15,954 bases of DNA from Candidatus Zixiibacteriota bacterium (GTDB lineage: Bacteria; Zixibacteria; MSB-5A5; SM1-73): positions 1-15,954 of the forward strand of contig JAOZNS010000040.1 of NCBI GenBank assembly GCA_029933635.1, in the 5' to 3' direction. Below, in pieces: positions 7,587 through 15,600 of the stretch (its first letter is position 1; every line of letters begins with the position of its first letter). The notes beneath the pieces are model-generated. The model ran no database searches. It was not told the origin of the DNA and worked only from the letters and a program-made list of their open reading frames with translations. The translations under genes and the position numbers were made by a program.

Positions 7587-7730
7587 CTATTTCTTTTCCT
7601 CTTTTATTCTTCTCACGCTGTTAGACTGGCATTTAGGGCAGGCGCGCTCCACCAAAGGTCCTTTGGGATCAAAGGGCATCTTGAACTCATATCCGCATCT
7701 TAAACATTTAAAAGTTGCCTCTTCTGCCAT
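7587..7730 (-). CDS. Small zinc-ribbon protein, 47 residues
   Basis: This short gene runs from ATG at 7730 to TAG at 7587, with AGGGAG upstream as ribosome binding site. The product begins MAEEATFKCLRCGYEF, has a second pair CPKC at residues 31-34 and ends in a basic tail (RRIKEEKK). The pattern C9-x2-C12 ... C31-x2-C34 is a rubredoxin/FmdB-like zinc ribbon. It is the last gene of the Hdr cluster, 125 nt after the HdrA-MvhD stop, with repeat hairpins on either side. A structural metal site (zinc or iron) is inferred from the cysteines. A role as an accessory or regulatory protein of the Hdr proteins is only suggested by position. Confidence 0.75.
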   Translation of the reverse strand: MAEEATFKCLRCGYEFKMPFDPKGPLVERACPKCQSNSVRRIKEEKK

Positions 7731-7767
7731 CTTTGAGTCTCCCTCTTTATGACAAAAATTCTGGTGC

Positions 7768-7789
7768 GTCGGAATATTGTCATCCCGAC
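7768..7789 (-). repeat. GTCGG/CCGAC hairpin, second part of repeat element B
   Basis: GTCGG (7768-7772) pairs with CCGAC (7785-7789). It sits 34 nt beyond the 26-nt hairpin at 7824-7849, in the same order and orientation as the pair after the zinc-ribbon gene, so the two-hairpin arrangement is repeated. Confidence 0.45.
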
Positions 7790-7823
7790 ACTTTTCCCTC
7801 TCTGATCAGTGTTTCAGGCGAAT

Positions 7824-7849
7824 GCATCAGGATTACAAAGTCCCGATGC
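7824..7849 (-). repeat. 26-nt hairpin, copy B, after the HdrA-MvhD gene
   Basis: On the minus strand the arms are GCATCGGGACT and AATCCTGATGC around a TTGT loop, with nine canonical pairs, one G-T pair and one mismatch. It starts 6 nt after the HdrA-MvhD stop codon (7856). Compared with copy A, several stem positions change while pairing is largely kept, including the two base pairs nearest the loop region. Confidence 0.6.
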
Positions 7850-7855
7850 AACACG

Positions 7856-10345
7856 CTACACCGTTACCTTTTGCATCTTGGCTCTATCGGCTTCAAGCTT
7901 AGCCAGTCTTTTTTCACGTTTAAATTTGAGATCCTTAAGTGCCTTTTTGGTGAACTCTATCTCTTCCTTGGTGACCTTTTTTCTCATCTCCTCCAGTTCG
8001 CGCATCACCTTGGCAAACTTCTGTCCCTCTGCCGCGCTGATCCATTCTAACTGAAGTCTTTCCGGACGGATACCCATCCTCTCTAACTTATCCCATAGCT
8101 TTTCAACTCTTCTCTGGGTCCAGCGGTTAGCATCTATATAATGGCAGTCTGCAAAATGACACCCGGAGACCAGTACTATGGGTGCTCCCAGTTTAAAAGC
8201 ATACAGCACGAACTCCTCATCCACCCTTCCAGAACACATGGTTCGAATGATCCTTTGATTAGGGGGATATTGGAGACGAGAAACGCCAGCGAAATCCGCA
8301 CCTTGATAGGAACACCAGTTGCAAGCAAATACCACCGTTTTCTCCTCCGGATTTTCCTCCAAGATGGCTTCTATCTGAGCTAAGATCTGCTCATTGGTGA
8401 AATGCCGCATGGTGACAGCGCCAAATGGACACTCTGCTCCGCAGGTGCCACATCCAGCACAGGCGGCTTCAATGATTTGCGCTGGAATCTTTCTCTCCCG
8501 ATCTACCTCTATGCATTTATAGGGACAAGCACGATAGCAGATCTCACAGGCGGTACAAAGATCCTTGTCCACCATTGAAGTTATTGCTTCAACCTTAATT
8601 CTATCTGCATTTAAAATGATCTCCGCTCTTGCGGCGGCTGCACTGGCTTGGGTGACGCTATCTTTAACATCTTTGGGAAACTCCGCACAACCAGCCAGAA
8701 AAACCCCTTTGGTAGGAGCATCGACTGGTTTGAGTTTGGGGTGAGACTCCATGAAGAATCCATCTGCAGTGCGTGAAAGGGTCAAAAGTTTCTGGATGGC
8801 GGACCCATCGCCGCGGGGCAAAACACCCACAGATAATACCAGCATTTCCAGCTCATGCTGTTCCACCTCACCGGTGGTGGTATTCTCCACACTGATTATC
8901 AAATTTTTGGTCTTGGGATCCTCCACCACCTCCCCGGGCAGACCTCTTATGTATCTTACTCCTGCCTCCTTGCTTCTCCTGAAGAGATCCTCGAAAGCTT
9001 TCCCGAAGGCTCGAATGTCCATGTAGAAGACTTTGATATCTATATCCGGATAGTGATCTTTCAAAAGCACCGTGTCTTTTATGGTGTTCATACAACAGAT
9101 ATTGGAGCAATAGCGATTACCTCTTTTTTCCGATCTTGATCCTACACATTGAATAAAACCAATGGTCTTGGGGGTTTTATGATCGGTGGGACGAATGAAA
9201 TGTCCCTCGGTAGGACCGCCAGCACAGATCAACCTCTCGAACTCCATGGAAGTGATCACGTTTTCAAAGCTCCGATAACCATATTCATCTAACTCCGTTG
9301 GATCATAAACATCCATTCCCGTCGCCACGATAATAGCTCCCACCTTAAGATCGATGATCTCGTCTTGCATATCATAATCAATACATTTCTTATCACAGAC
9401 CTCCAGACATTTTCCACAGGCAATAGGATTATTCCCCAGACAGGCTTCCATATCGATTAAATATGCAGATGGCACGGCTTGGGGAAGCTGGATATAAATG
9501 GCTTTACGTGAAGAGAAACCTTGCTGAAATTCATCCGGGACCACCACCGGACAAACCTTAAAACATTCTGCACACGCATTGCATTCATTCTCATCAACAT
9601 ACCTTGCTTTTTTTCTTACCTTTACATTGAAATTTCCCACATATCCAGAGACTTCCTCCACTTCGGAATAGGTCAAAAGTTTAATCTTGGGATGTCGACC
9701 GACATCCATCATCTTCGGTCCCAGGATTCATATGGCACAGTCCATGGTGGGATAGGTTTTATCCAGAGCTGCCATTATGCCGCCAATGGAGGGGTCCTTT
9801 TCCACCAGATATACCTGAATGCCGGAGTCTGCCAGATCCAAAGATGCCTGAATGCCCGCCACTCCACCTCCAATAACCAAGGCTGCCTTAGTAACTGGAA
9901 CTGTTTTCTCTATCTGCGGCTCCAGATGCCTAGCTCTCGCCACCCCTATTTTGACCATATCCTTGGCTTTTTCCGTCGCTGCCTTTCGATCGTGAAGATG
10001 CACCCAGCTACAATGCTCTCTTAAATTCACCATTTCAAAAAGATAGGGATTCAACCCCGCATCTGACACGCAGGCTCTAAAAGTAGGTTCGTGCATCAAA
10101 GGAGTACAGGATGCCACCACCACCCGGTTCAGATTATATTCTTTTATGTATCTTTTGATCTCGTTCTGTCCTGGATCGGCGCAGGTATATTTGTTTAAAA
10201 CTGCCACCGCTACATCCGGTAAGGTCTCCGCATACTTGCGCACCGCCTCACAATCCAGCGATCCAGCAATGTTTAAGCCGCATTCGCAGACGAATACCCC
10301 TATCCTTAAATCGTTTTCCTTTCCAGTCTTTTTCTTATCAGCCAC
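7856..10345 (-). CDS. hdrA: Heterodisulfide reductase subunit A fused to an MvhD domain; selenoprotein (Sec206, in-frame TGA)
   Basis: The frame is 829 residues if TGA at 9730-9728 is read as selenocysteine. The start is GTG at 10345, placed by AGGAGG 8 nt upstream; an earlier in-frame GTG (10354) overlaps that site. Order: HdrA N-terminal domain with C20-E-C22-G (15-150); FAD site GGGVAG (159-164); DC203-A-I-U206 then ILGPK; inserted ferredoxin motif Cys255/258/261/265 and further Cys302, 310, 313, 317, 321; the HdrA-type site C400...C413-x3-C417-C418; two C-terminal [4Fe-4S] motifs (597-607 and 629-639); an MvhD domain (670-786) with C675, C678, C704, C729, C734; and a Lys/Glu-rich tail. 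HdrA is the flavin-bifurcating subunit and MvhD links it to an electron donor, so this fusion carries both cytoplasmic functions. Gene callers would split it at 9712-9730. Confidence 0.9.
9690..9707 (-). promoter_or_regulatory. SECIS-like stem-loop of the HdrA-MvhD gene
   Basis: On the minus strand GGATGTCGGTCGACATCC forms a perfect 7-bp stem with a GGTC tetraloop. The loop begins 27 nt after the TGA, inside the usual distance for bacterial SECIS elements, and the GGUC loop is that of E. coli fdhF. The element lies in codons for Asp-Val-Gly-Arg-His-Pro. Confidence 0.8.
9728..9730 (-). other. Recoded TGA (selenocysteine codon) in the HdrA-MvhD gene
   Basis: TGA follows PTMDCAI and precedes ILGPKMMDVGRHP in the same frame. 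HdrA proteins have Cys at this position (D-C-x-x-C-I-L-x-P), and Sec is known there in HdrA of some methanogens and bacteria. A SECIS-like hairpin lies downstream. Confidence 0.88.
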
Positions 10346-10353
10346 CAAATTCA

Positions 10354-10359
10354 CCTCCT
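10354..10359 (-). promoter_or_regulatory. Ribosome binding site that fixes the HdrA-MvhD start
   Basis: AGGAGG at 10359-10354 is 8 nt before GTG at 10345-10343. The longest open frame begins at a GTG (10354-10352) that touches this site, so the downstream GTG is preferred, giving a protein starting MADKKK. Confidence 0.7.
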
Positions 10360-10408
10360 AAGCTTTCATGACATATTTCGGTCCATCGAGTAAGAAAATC
10401 TGTTTCCC

Positions 10409-10840
10409 CTATGGTTCATATATCTTCATGCCACCTTCAAAATCCTCCCACCACTCGATTTTTTTGACGTTAATTTTCAACACGCAATAATCCTTTGACT
10501 CCGGACCTTCAGGAAAATACTGTGATGGATCATAAGGAGCTAAATTCCAAATCCGTTTTTTCTCCTCCAGGTCCTCGACTATCTCAGCTTCACCGATTAT
10601 GGTGGCAGCTTTATCCCCTCGAGGATGTTGAACAAAGGCTAAGCTAACCTTGGGATTTTGCTTTATCTGTTTCACCTTTCTTGAGCTTGCAGAGGTAGCC
10701 ACCCAGACGGACATATCATCTTCCACAATGGGCGAGACCGGTCGCACCCTGGGCTGTTCACCATCACAGGTCGCCAAATAGGCAAAAAGACAGGTCTCCT
10801 TCATTATGGCGACTATTTTCTCCTTATCAGATAAATTCAT
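10409..10840 (-). CDS. Pyridoxamine 5'-phosphate oxidase-family (PPOX) flavin-binding protein
   Basis: The 143-residue protein has the split-barrel pattern of the PPOX / general stress protein 26 group. It shows CLFAYLATCDGEQPRVRPVSPI (about 17-38), a strand-turn MSVWVATSASSRKVKQIKQNPKVSLAF (43-69), and the C-terminal VLKINVKKIEWWED. Small family members bind FMN, F420 or haem and act as oxidoreductases or in stress responses; the ligand is not predictable here. The ATG at 10840 follows AAGGAGA closely. It lies between the HdrCB-like gene and the HdrA-MvhD gene on the same strand, but a perfect 21-bp palindrome and a 90-nt gap upstream suggest that it may also be transcribed on its own. Whether it serves the Hdr complex is unknown. 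Confidence 0.88.
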   Translation of the reverse strand: MNLSDKEKIVAIMKETCLFAYLATCDGEQPRVRPVSPIVEDDMSVWVATSASSRKVKQIKQNPKVSLAFVQHPRGDKAATIIGEAEIVEDLEEKKRIWNLAPYDPSQYFPEGPESKDYCVLKINVKKIEWWEDFEGGMKIYEP

Positions 10841-10870
10841 TTCATTTCTCCTTGCTTTTAAAGGCTATGG

Positions 10871-10891
10871 CTTGATAAGATTCTTATCAAG
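10871..10891. promoter_or_regulatory. Perfect 9-3-9 palindrome upstream of the PPOX gene (possible operator)
   Basis: CTTGATAAG (10871-10879), a 3-nt centre, and CTTATCAAG (10883-10891) form a perfect inverted repeat; trimming the ends it also reads as a 9-1-9 repeat. It lies about 31 nt upstream of the PPOX ATG, in the gap after the HdrCB-like stop. The T-GATAA / TTATC-A half-sites vaguely recall Fur-family or FNR-like boxes but fit neither spacing. The RNA could also fold into a 9-bp hairpin without a T run. Confidence 0.55.
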
Positions 10892-10930
10892 TTGTATATC
10901 GGATTTGATAAAAACCTCCCGCCATTTCGT

Positions 10931-12067
10931 TCATGGTAAAGACTCGGCAAACAAAGTGGTCAAATCAATAATCTGTATCTTGTCCCCCTCTGGGTAATTT
11001 TCACCATTCTGGGTGCAGGAGAAATGAATCTGGCATTTGGGGCAGGCGGTGATTAAAACTTCTGCTCCAGTATTTCTCGCTTCCTTCAATCTATTGGTTT
11101 GAATCATCTTCGAATACATGTCACAGTTTACCCAGGATGATGTTCCACAGCAGATGGCATTCTTTCTACTTTTGGGCATCTCCAAAAGCTCTGCTCCACA
11201 AAGTTTGATCACCTCTCTGGGTGCATCGAATATCCCGTTAAATCGTCCCAGCCTGCATGGGTCCTGATATGTAACTTTTCTTTCCAGGCTTTTTTTCAAT
11301 TTAACTTTTTTGTCAGGAAGCATTTGTGTAATTACCTCTGATATATGAAACACCTGATAATCCTGTTTCCCGAACACCTCAGGATAGTCGTGCTTCAAGG
11401 TGGTCAAACATTCAGGACAGGAGGCAACTATTTTCTTAGCACCTGATTCCTTTATCAGCTTCAGATTATGTTCAGCCAACCTTTTGAAATTCTCCACTTC
11501 CCCCATCCACAGAAGATCGTGCCCGCAACATCTCTCATTGGACAAAACCTGCGGCTCGATTCCTAAGAAATTCAAGATCTTCAGGGTCGATTGGGCGATT
11601 CCCAATGAATTTGCCTTTAAATCGGTAAAGAAGACATCAAAATATGGAAGGCATCCTACGAAATATAGATATTCCGACTTTTCCGATGTTTTTAAATCAG
11701 GGGTTATCCATCCCAGTCTCTCCTGTTTCAAATCGGGCGCCGTCATGATCCTCATCAATGATTGTAAAGCCCCCCCGTGAGAACACAAAGCTTCCTGACC
11801 ATCATCCTTTGCGTCAGATCTGATCATCCGGGTGAATCGAATGTAGTCAATATCTGATGGGCATTTCTCCTGGCATTGCATACAGGTTAAGCAGGTCCAG
11901 ATGGTTCTATCAGAAAGCAAATTTTCATTCGATCCACCTATCGCTTTGGTCAAAAGTCTACGGGGAGAAAACCGGTGATTTACCCTGGAGATAGGGCAAA
12001 TGGCGGTGCATTTTCCGCAATCCAGGCAAAGATATGCTTTTGTCTTTTTGTGAATTTCTTCTTTCAT
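10931..12067 (-). CDS. HdrC-HdrB fusion: (Fe-S)-binding protein with two [4Fe-4S] motifs and two CCG domains
   Basis: The 378-residue protein begins with two ferredoxin-type motifs, C14-x2-C17-x2-C20-x3-C24 and C59-x2-C62-x2-C65-x3-C69, the HdrC arrangement. It then carries two HdrB-type CCG domains: C139 ... C180-C181-G ... C217-x2-C220, and C271 ... C306-C307-G ... C342-x2-C345. In HdrB such domains hold the non-cubane [4Fe-4S] clusters that reduce a disulfide; HdrD has the same fused layout. Both motifs are complete, so a disulfide or thiol substrate site is plausible. Because this host is unlikely to be a methanogen, CoM-S-S-CoB is not the expected substrate. There is no membrane segment, so it should be cytoplasmic. 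It sits 72 nt after the MvhD gene and upstream of the PPOX and HdrA genes. The ATG lacks a clear Shine-Dalgarno sequence. Confidence 0.88.
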   Translation of the reverse strand: MKEEIHKKTKAYLCLDCGKCTAICPISRVNHRFSPRRLLTKAIGGSNENLLSDRTIWTCLTCMQCQEKCPSDIDYIRFTRMIRSDAKDDGQEALCSHGGALQSLMRIMTAPDLKQERLGWITPDLKTSEKSEYLYFVGCLPYFDVFFTDLKANSLGIAQSTLKILNFLGIEPQVLSNERCCGHDLLWMGEVENFKRLAEHNLKLIKESGAKKIVASCPECLTTLKHDYPEVFGKQDYQVFHISEVITQMLPDKKVKLKKSLERKVTYQDPCRLGRFNGIFDAPREVIKLCGAELLEMPKSRKNAICCGTSSWVNCDMYSKMIQTNRLKEARNTGAEVLITACPKCQIHFSCTQNGENYPEGDKIQIIDLTTLFAESLP

Positions 12068-12139
12068 AGCCGTGAAAAATTTAGCAACCGAAGCGTAAAG
12101 CTTTCAGGCATTTTGCTAATTACACTCCAGATTTGCTTT

Positions 12140-12613
12140 TTATTTTGAGTTCATTTCGGTTTGCCGATCTTTTTTGTCCCTAATTTTATTCGAATTCCTT
12201 AACGGACTTGGTCCAAGCTTCTTCACATCTTCCACAAACTCCTTTATCACCTGGGCAAATCTTTGACCTTCGGCAGCAGAGAACCACTCCAGCCTCAAAC
12301 GCTCCTTCTCCAAGCCCAGAAGCTCAAAAAGTTTCTTTGTGATCTCGAACTGCTCCGCAGCCCGGTGATTGCCAAAGGTGTAATGGCAATCGCCTAAGTG
12401 TCACCCGGACCACATCACGCCGTCTGCGCCCTTTTCAAATGCTCGGAACACGTGCCCTGGATTGATCCTCCCGGAACACATCACCCGGATCAATCTCACG
12501 TTGGGTGGATATTGCATCCGGCTCACCCCGGCAGTATCCGCTCCAGCATAAGAGCACCAGTTACAGGCAAAGACGACGATACGAGGGTCGAAATTATCAG
12601 ATTGTTTCTTCAT
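12140..12613 (-). CDS. mvhD: MvhD/VhuD-like [2Fe-2S] protein; selenoprotein (Sec71, in-frame TGA)
   Basis: Reading through TGA at 12403-12401 gives 157 residues (70 + Sec + 86) ending at TAA 12142-12140. The N-terminal part has C17-N-W-C20-SYAGADTAGVSRMQYPPN and VMC46SGR; after the TGA the frame continues HLGDC76HYTFGNHR and later RLEWFSAAEGQRFAQV, all standard MvhD segments. The Cys/Sec spacing (3, 26, 25, 5) is identical to that in the MvhD domain fused to the HdrA at 7856-10345, where Cys729 occupies the Sec71 position. Sec in this family is known from VhuD of methanogens. MvhD passes electrons between a hydrogenase or formate dehydrogenase and HdrA. The start ATG has no Shine-Dalgarno; the frame is open about 25 codons upstream without a better start. 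It lies 83 nt after the tandem HdrA gene. Confidence 0.87.
12364..12394 (-). promoter_or_regulatory. Stem-loop just after the MvhD TGA, candidate SECIS
   Basis: On the minus strand GGCGATTGCCA pairs with TGGCAATCACC (ten of eleven positions) around a 9-nt loop, starting 6 nt after the TGA. Stem strength and distance (17 nt from TGA to loop) suit a bacterial SECIS, but the loop TTACACCTT has no GGU, unlike the two HdrA elements. Confidence 0.5.
12401..12403 (-). other. Recoded TGA (selenocysteine codon) in the MvhD gene
   Basis: TGA falls between GADGVMWSG and HLGDCHY. Cys-containing relatives read S-G-C-H-x-x-D-C-H-Y, including the fused domain in this window (SGCHFADCHY). Confidence 0.85.
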
Positions 12614-12661
12614 ATCATGGTTTTTTAGAGTTTTGGGAATTCCTATTTCTGAAGCAACCTT

Positions 12662-12687
12662 GCATCGACATTTCCTAATGCCGACGC
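12662..12687 (-). repeat. 26-nt hairpin, copy C, after the tandem HdrA gene
   Basis: On the minus strand GCGTCGGCATT and AATGTCGATGC form an uninterrupted 11-bp stem (two G-T pairs) with an AGGA loop. It begins 9 nt after the HdrA stop (12697). Length, arm lengths and the GCRTYGG...GATGC ends match copies A and B, but the loop differs. Confidence 0.6.
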
Positions 12688-12696
12688 ATCAAAATG

Positions 12697-15600
12697 CTAC
12701 TTATCCCACACCAAAAGCGAATCTATCATCACATCGATCTGCTGGTCGGTGAAGTGGCGGGCGGTAATGGCGCCTGTGGGGCAATAAGCCGCGCAGGTGC
12801 CACAACCTTTGCACAAGGCTTCATTTATCTCACAGACCAAAACGCCATCACTCCTATCCACCAGTTGAGGTGCATTGAACTGGCAGATCCTCACGCAGAT
12901 TCCACAAGCTCTGCATAAATCTTTGTTTGCCACCTGACAGACCACCGGCTCAAGCTCAATATGGTCTCTGGAGGTAAGGATAGAAGCCTTGCCCGCCGCT
13001 CCCTGAGCGGAAAATAAGCTGTCGGATATTCCCTTGGGAGAATGAGCACAGCCACATATAAATATTCCTGCTGTATTTGTCTCCACCGGACCCAGCTTGG
13101 AATGTCTCTCTAAGAAGAACCCATCCAACCCTCTGGGTATTTTGAAAAGATCCTGAAGCTGAGCAAAGTCTCTCTCCCTGGGCACCATGCCCACAGAAAG
13201 CACCACCACATCTGTTGGCAGTTCCATCTCTGTATTGGAGTTGGGTTGGACTAACTTGACCTTGGTTGCTTTTTTATCTCCCAAAACCTCTGGCGGATGA
13301 TTCTCATCATACCTTAAAAACAGCACCCCTTTCCCTCTGGCTTCTCTGTATGCTTCCTCAGCACCTTTATCGAAGGTTCTAATATCTCGATAATATATCA
13401 CACAATTTATCCCTCTCTCCTGAAGCTGGATTGCCTGTTTGATGGCCACCTGACAACAATATCGGGAACAATATTCATTTCCACCTTTTTCCCTTGAACC
13501 CACACACTGAATGAATGCCACACTTCCTGGCTTCCCGTCGCCAATGGTCAATTCTCTTTTCTGCTTTGCTAAGAGCTTCTCCAGTTCCATGTTGGTGAAA
13601 ACGTTGGGAAATTTTCCATAGCCAAATTTTCCTTTGGGATCATAAAGATCAGAACCTACCGCCAGGATGATTGCTCCGAATTTGACCTTTTCAGTTTTGG
13701 TTTTTTTGCCTTTTGCCGGGATTTGCGTTTCTAACGTAACTTCAAAGTTTCCAACGAAACCACTCATTTCTTTGATCGTGGTGGAGATAAGAACCTTGAC
13801 AGCCCTCTTTTTCAATTCCTCTATCTTTCTCTGGATCAGTTCCCTGCCAGTTAGATCACAGCCCAGGAGCCTGCCCAGTTCCTTAACTCGCCCTCCCAGT
13901 TCTTTTTCTTTCTCGATTAAGGTAACCTTATCACCCTTGATAGCCAGATCCAAAGCAGCCTGAATGCCGGCTATCCCTCCACCTATCACCAGAATCTCGG
14001 GGTTCATGGAGACTTCTCTTCTTTCCAGAGGCTCAAGATGATATGCTCTGGCAACTGCCATACGAAGCAGGTCCTTGGCTTTCCGGGTTGCCGCTTCAGG
14101 CTCGTGACTGTGCACCCAGGAGCATTGATCCCTAACGTTTGCCATCTCAAAAAGATAAGGATTCAGCCCGGCTCTTCGACAGGTTTCCTGAAAGATGGGC
14201 TCATGGGTTCGGGGGGTGCACGCTGCGACTACCACCCTATTTAGATTATGCTCTTTGATGTGTTCTGCCATCAGTCTCTGAGTCCCATCGGAGCACATGA
14301 AAAGATCCCTGACAACATGCACCACACCCGGAAGTGATCTGGCATATTCCTCGACCTCCTCCACATTTACCACTCCACCGATATTGGTTCCACAATGACA
14401 GACGAATACCCCGATTCTGGGCTTTCCATCCACACGGATGGGTTCAACCTTGATAGGCTCCTTTTTGATCTGCTGACCCTTCAAATGTTCTGAGACCTTT
14501 AAAGCTGAGGCTGAACCCAGAGCCACCGAGTCGGTAATGTCTTTTAACCCGGCCGCACTTCCACACAGATAGATGCCTTCACGAGTTGATTCCAGAAATG
14601 AGGCTGGATCCTTCTGTTTAAAGAAGCCTGAGCTGTCCAGCTCGATTCCTAATATTTTAGCTAATCTTGCGGTGCCTTCGGCAGGAACTCCGGCGGAGGA
14701 AAGTATCACAAGATCCGTTCTGATCTTTTCCACCTTTTTGGTTTCCGTATTCTCAATGAAGATCAAAAGGTCTTTGGTCTTTCGATCCTCCTCGATTTTG
14801 GCTGGCTTTCCCTTATAGAAGATCACATCCGGGTCCTGCTTAGCCCGGAGATACAGCTCCTCATATCCTTTGCCAAAGGCTCTTATATCGTTGTAAAAGA
14901 TGTAAATCTTTTCGATGTCCGGCACATGGGTTTTTGCCAGAAGTGAGTTTTTTATAGTATTCATACAGCAGAAATATGAGCAGTAGGGATAACCCCGATC
15001 GCCCACTGATCTTGAGCCCACACATTGAACGAAGGCTAAATTCTTGGGAATTTTCATATCCGAGGGACGAACCAGATGACCACCTGAGGGTCCAGAAGCG
15101 TTCAAAATTCTTTCAAACTCCAATCCGGTCATAACGTTCTCATAGCGGGCGTATCCATAATTGGTAAGTCCCCGGGGATCGTATTCTTCAAATCCGGTGG
15201 CAACCACTATGGCGCCGACGTTGACGGTCTCCTCCCTGGGCGGCATATCAAAATCGATACAATTCAGCTTACAGGCTCGGGAGCAGTTCTCGCATACCAG
15301 GATGGTCTTGTTTAAGCAAACTTCTCGATCTATCACATAGGTTCGAGGTGATGCCTGGGGAAAGGGTGTGTAGATGGCTTTTCTGGCTCCCATCCCCAAA
15401 TCGAAATAGTTGGGAGCTATCACCGGACAAACCTTGGCACAGTCACCACATCCCACACAGGTATCCTCATTCACAAAGCGAGGATTTCTTCTGACGGTCA
15501 CATTGAAATTCCCCTTTTCCCCTTCGACCTTTACCACCTCTGAATAGGTCCATAATTTCACGTTAGGATGTCGACCGACATCCAGCATGCGCGGACCCAA

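Noticed and set aside
9712..9730. HdrA-MvhD as two separate genes, the second starting at the Met-Met at 9712
   Set aside because: No ribosome binding site precedes the second ATG, and the frame and homology continue across the TGA with no gap; the same break recurs in the second HdrA gene.
9521..10024. Plus-strand open frame of 167 codons opposite the HdrA-MvhD gene
   Set aside because: It lies opposite well-conserved HdrA coding sequence including the Sec site; it is a shadow frame.
12610..12695. N-terminal extension of the MvhD gene (about 25 in-frame open codons upstream)
   Set aside because: No usable start codon with a ribosome binding site, and the stretch contains hairpin copy C; the ATG at 12613 fits the family N-terminus.
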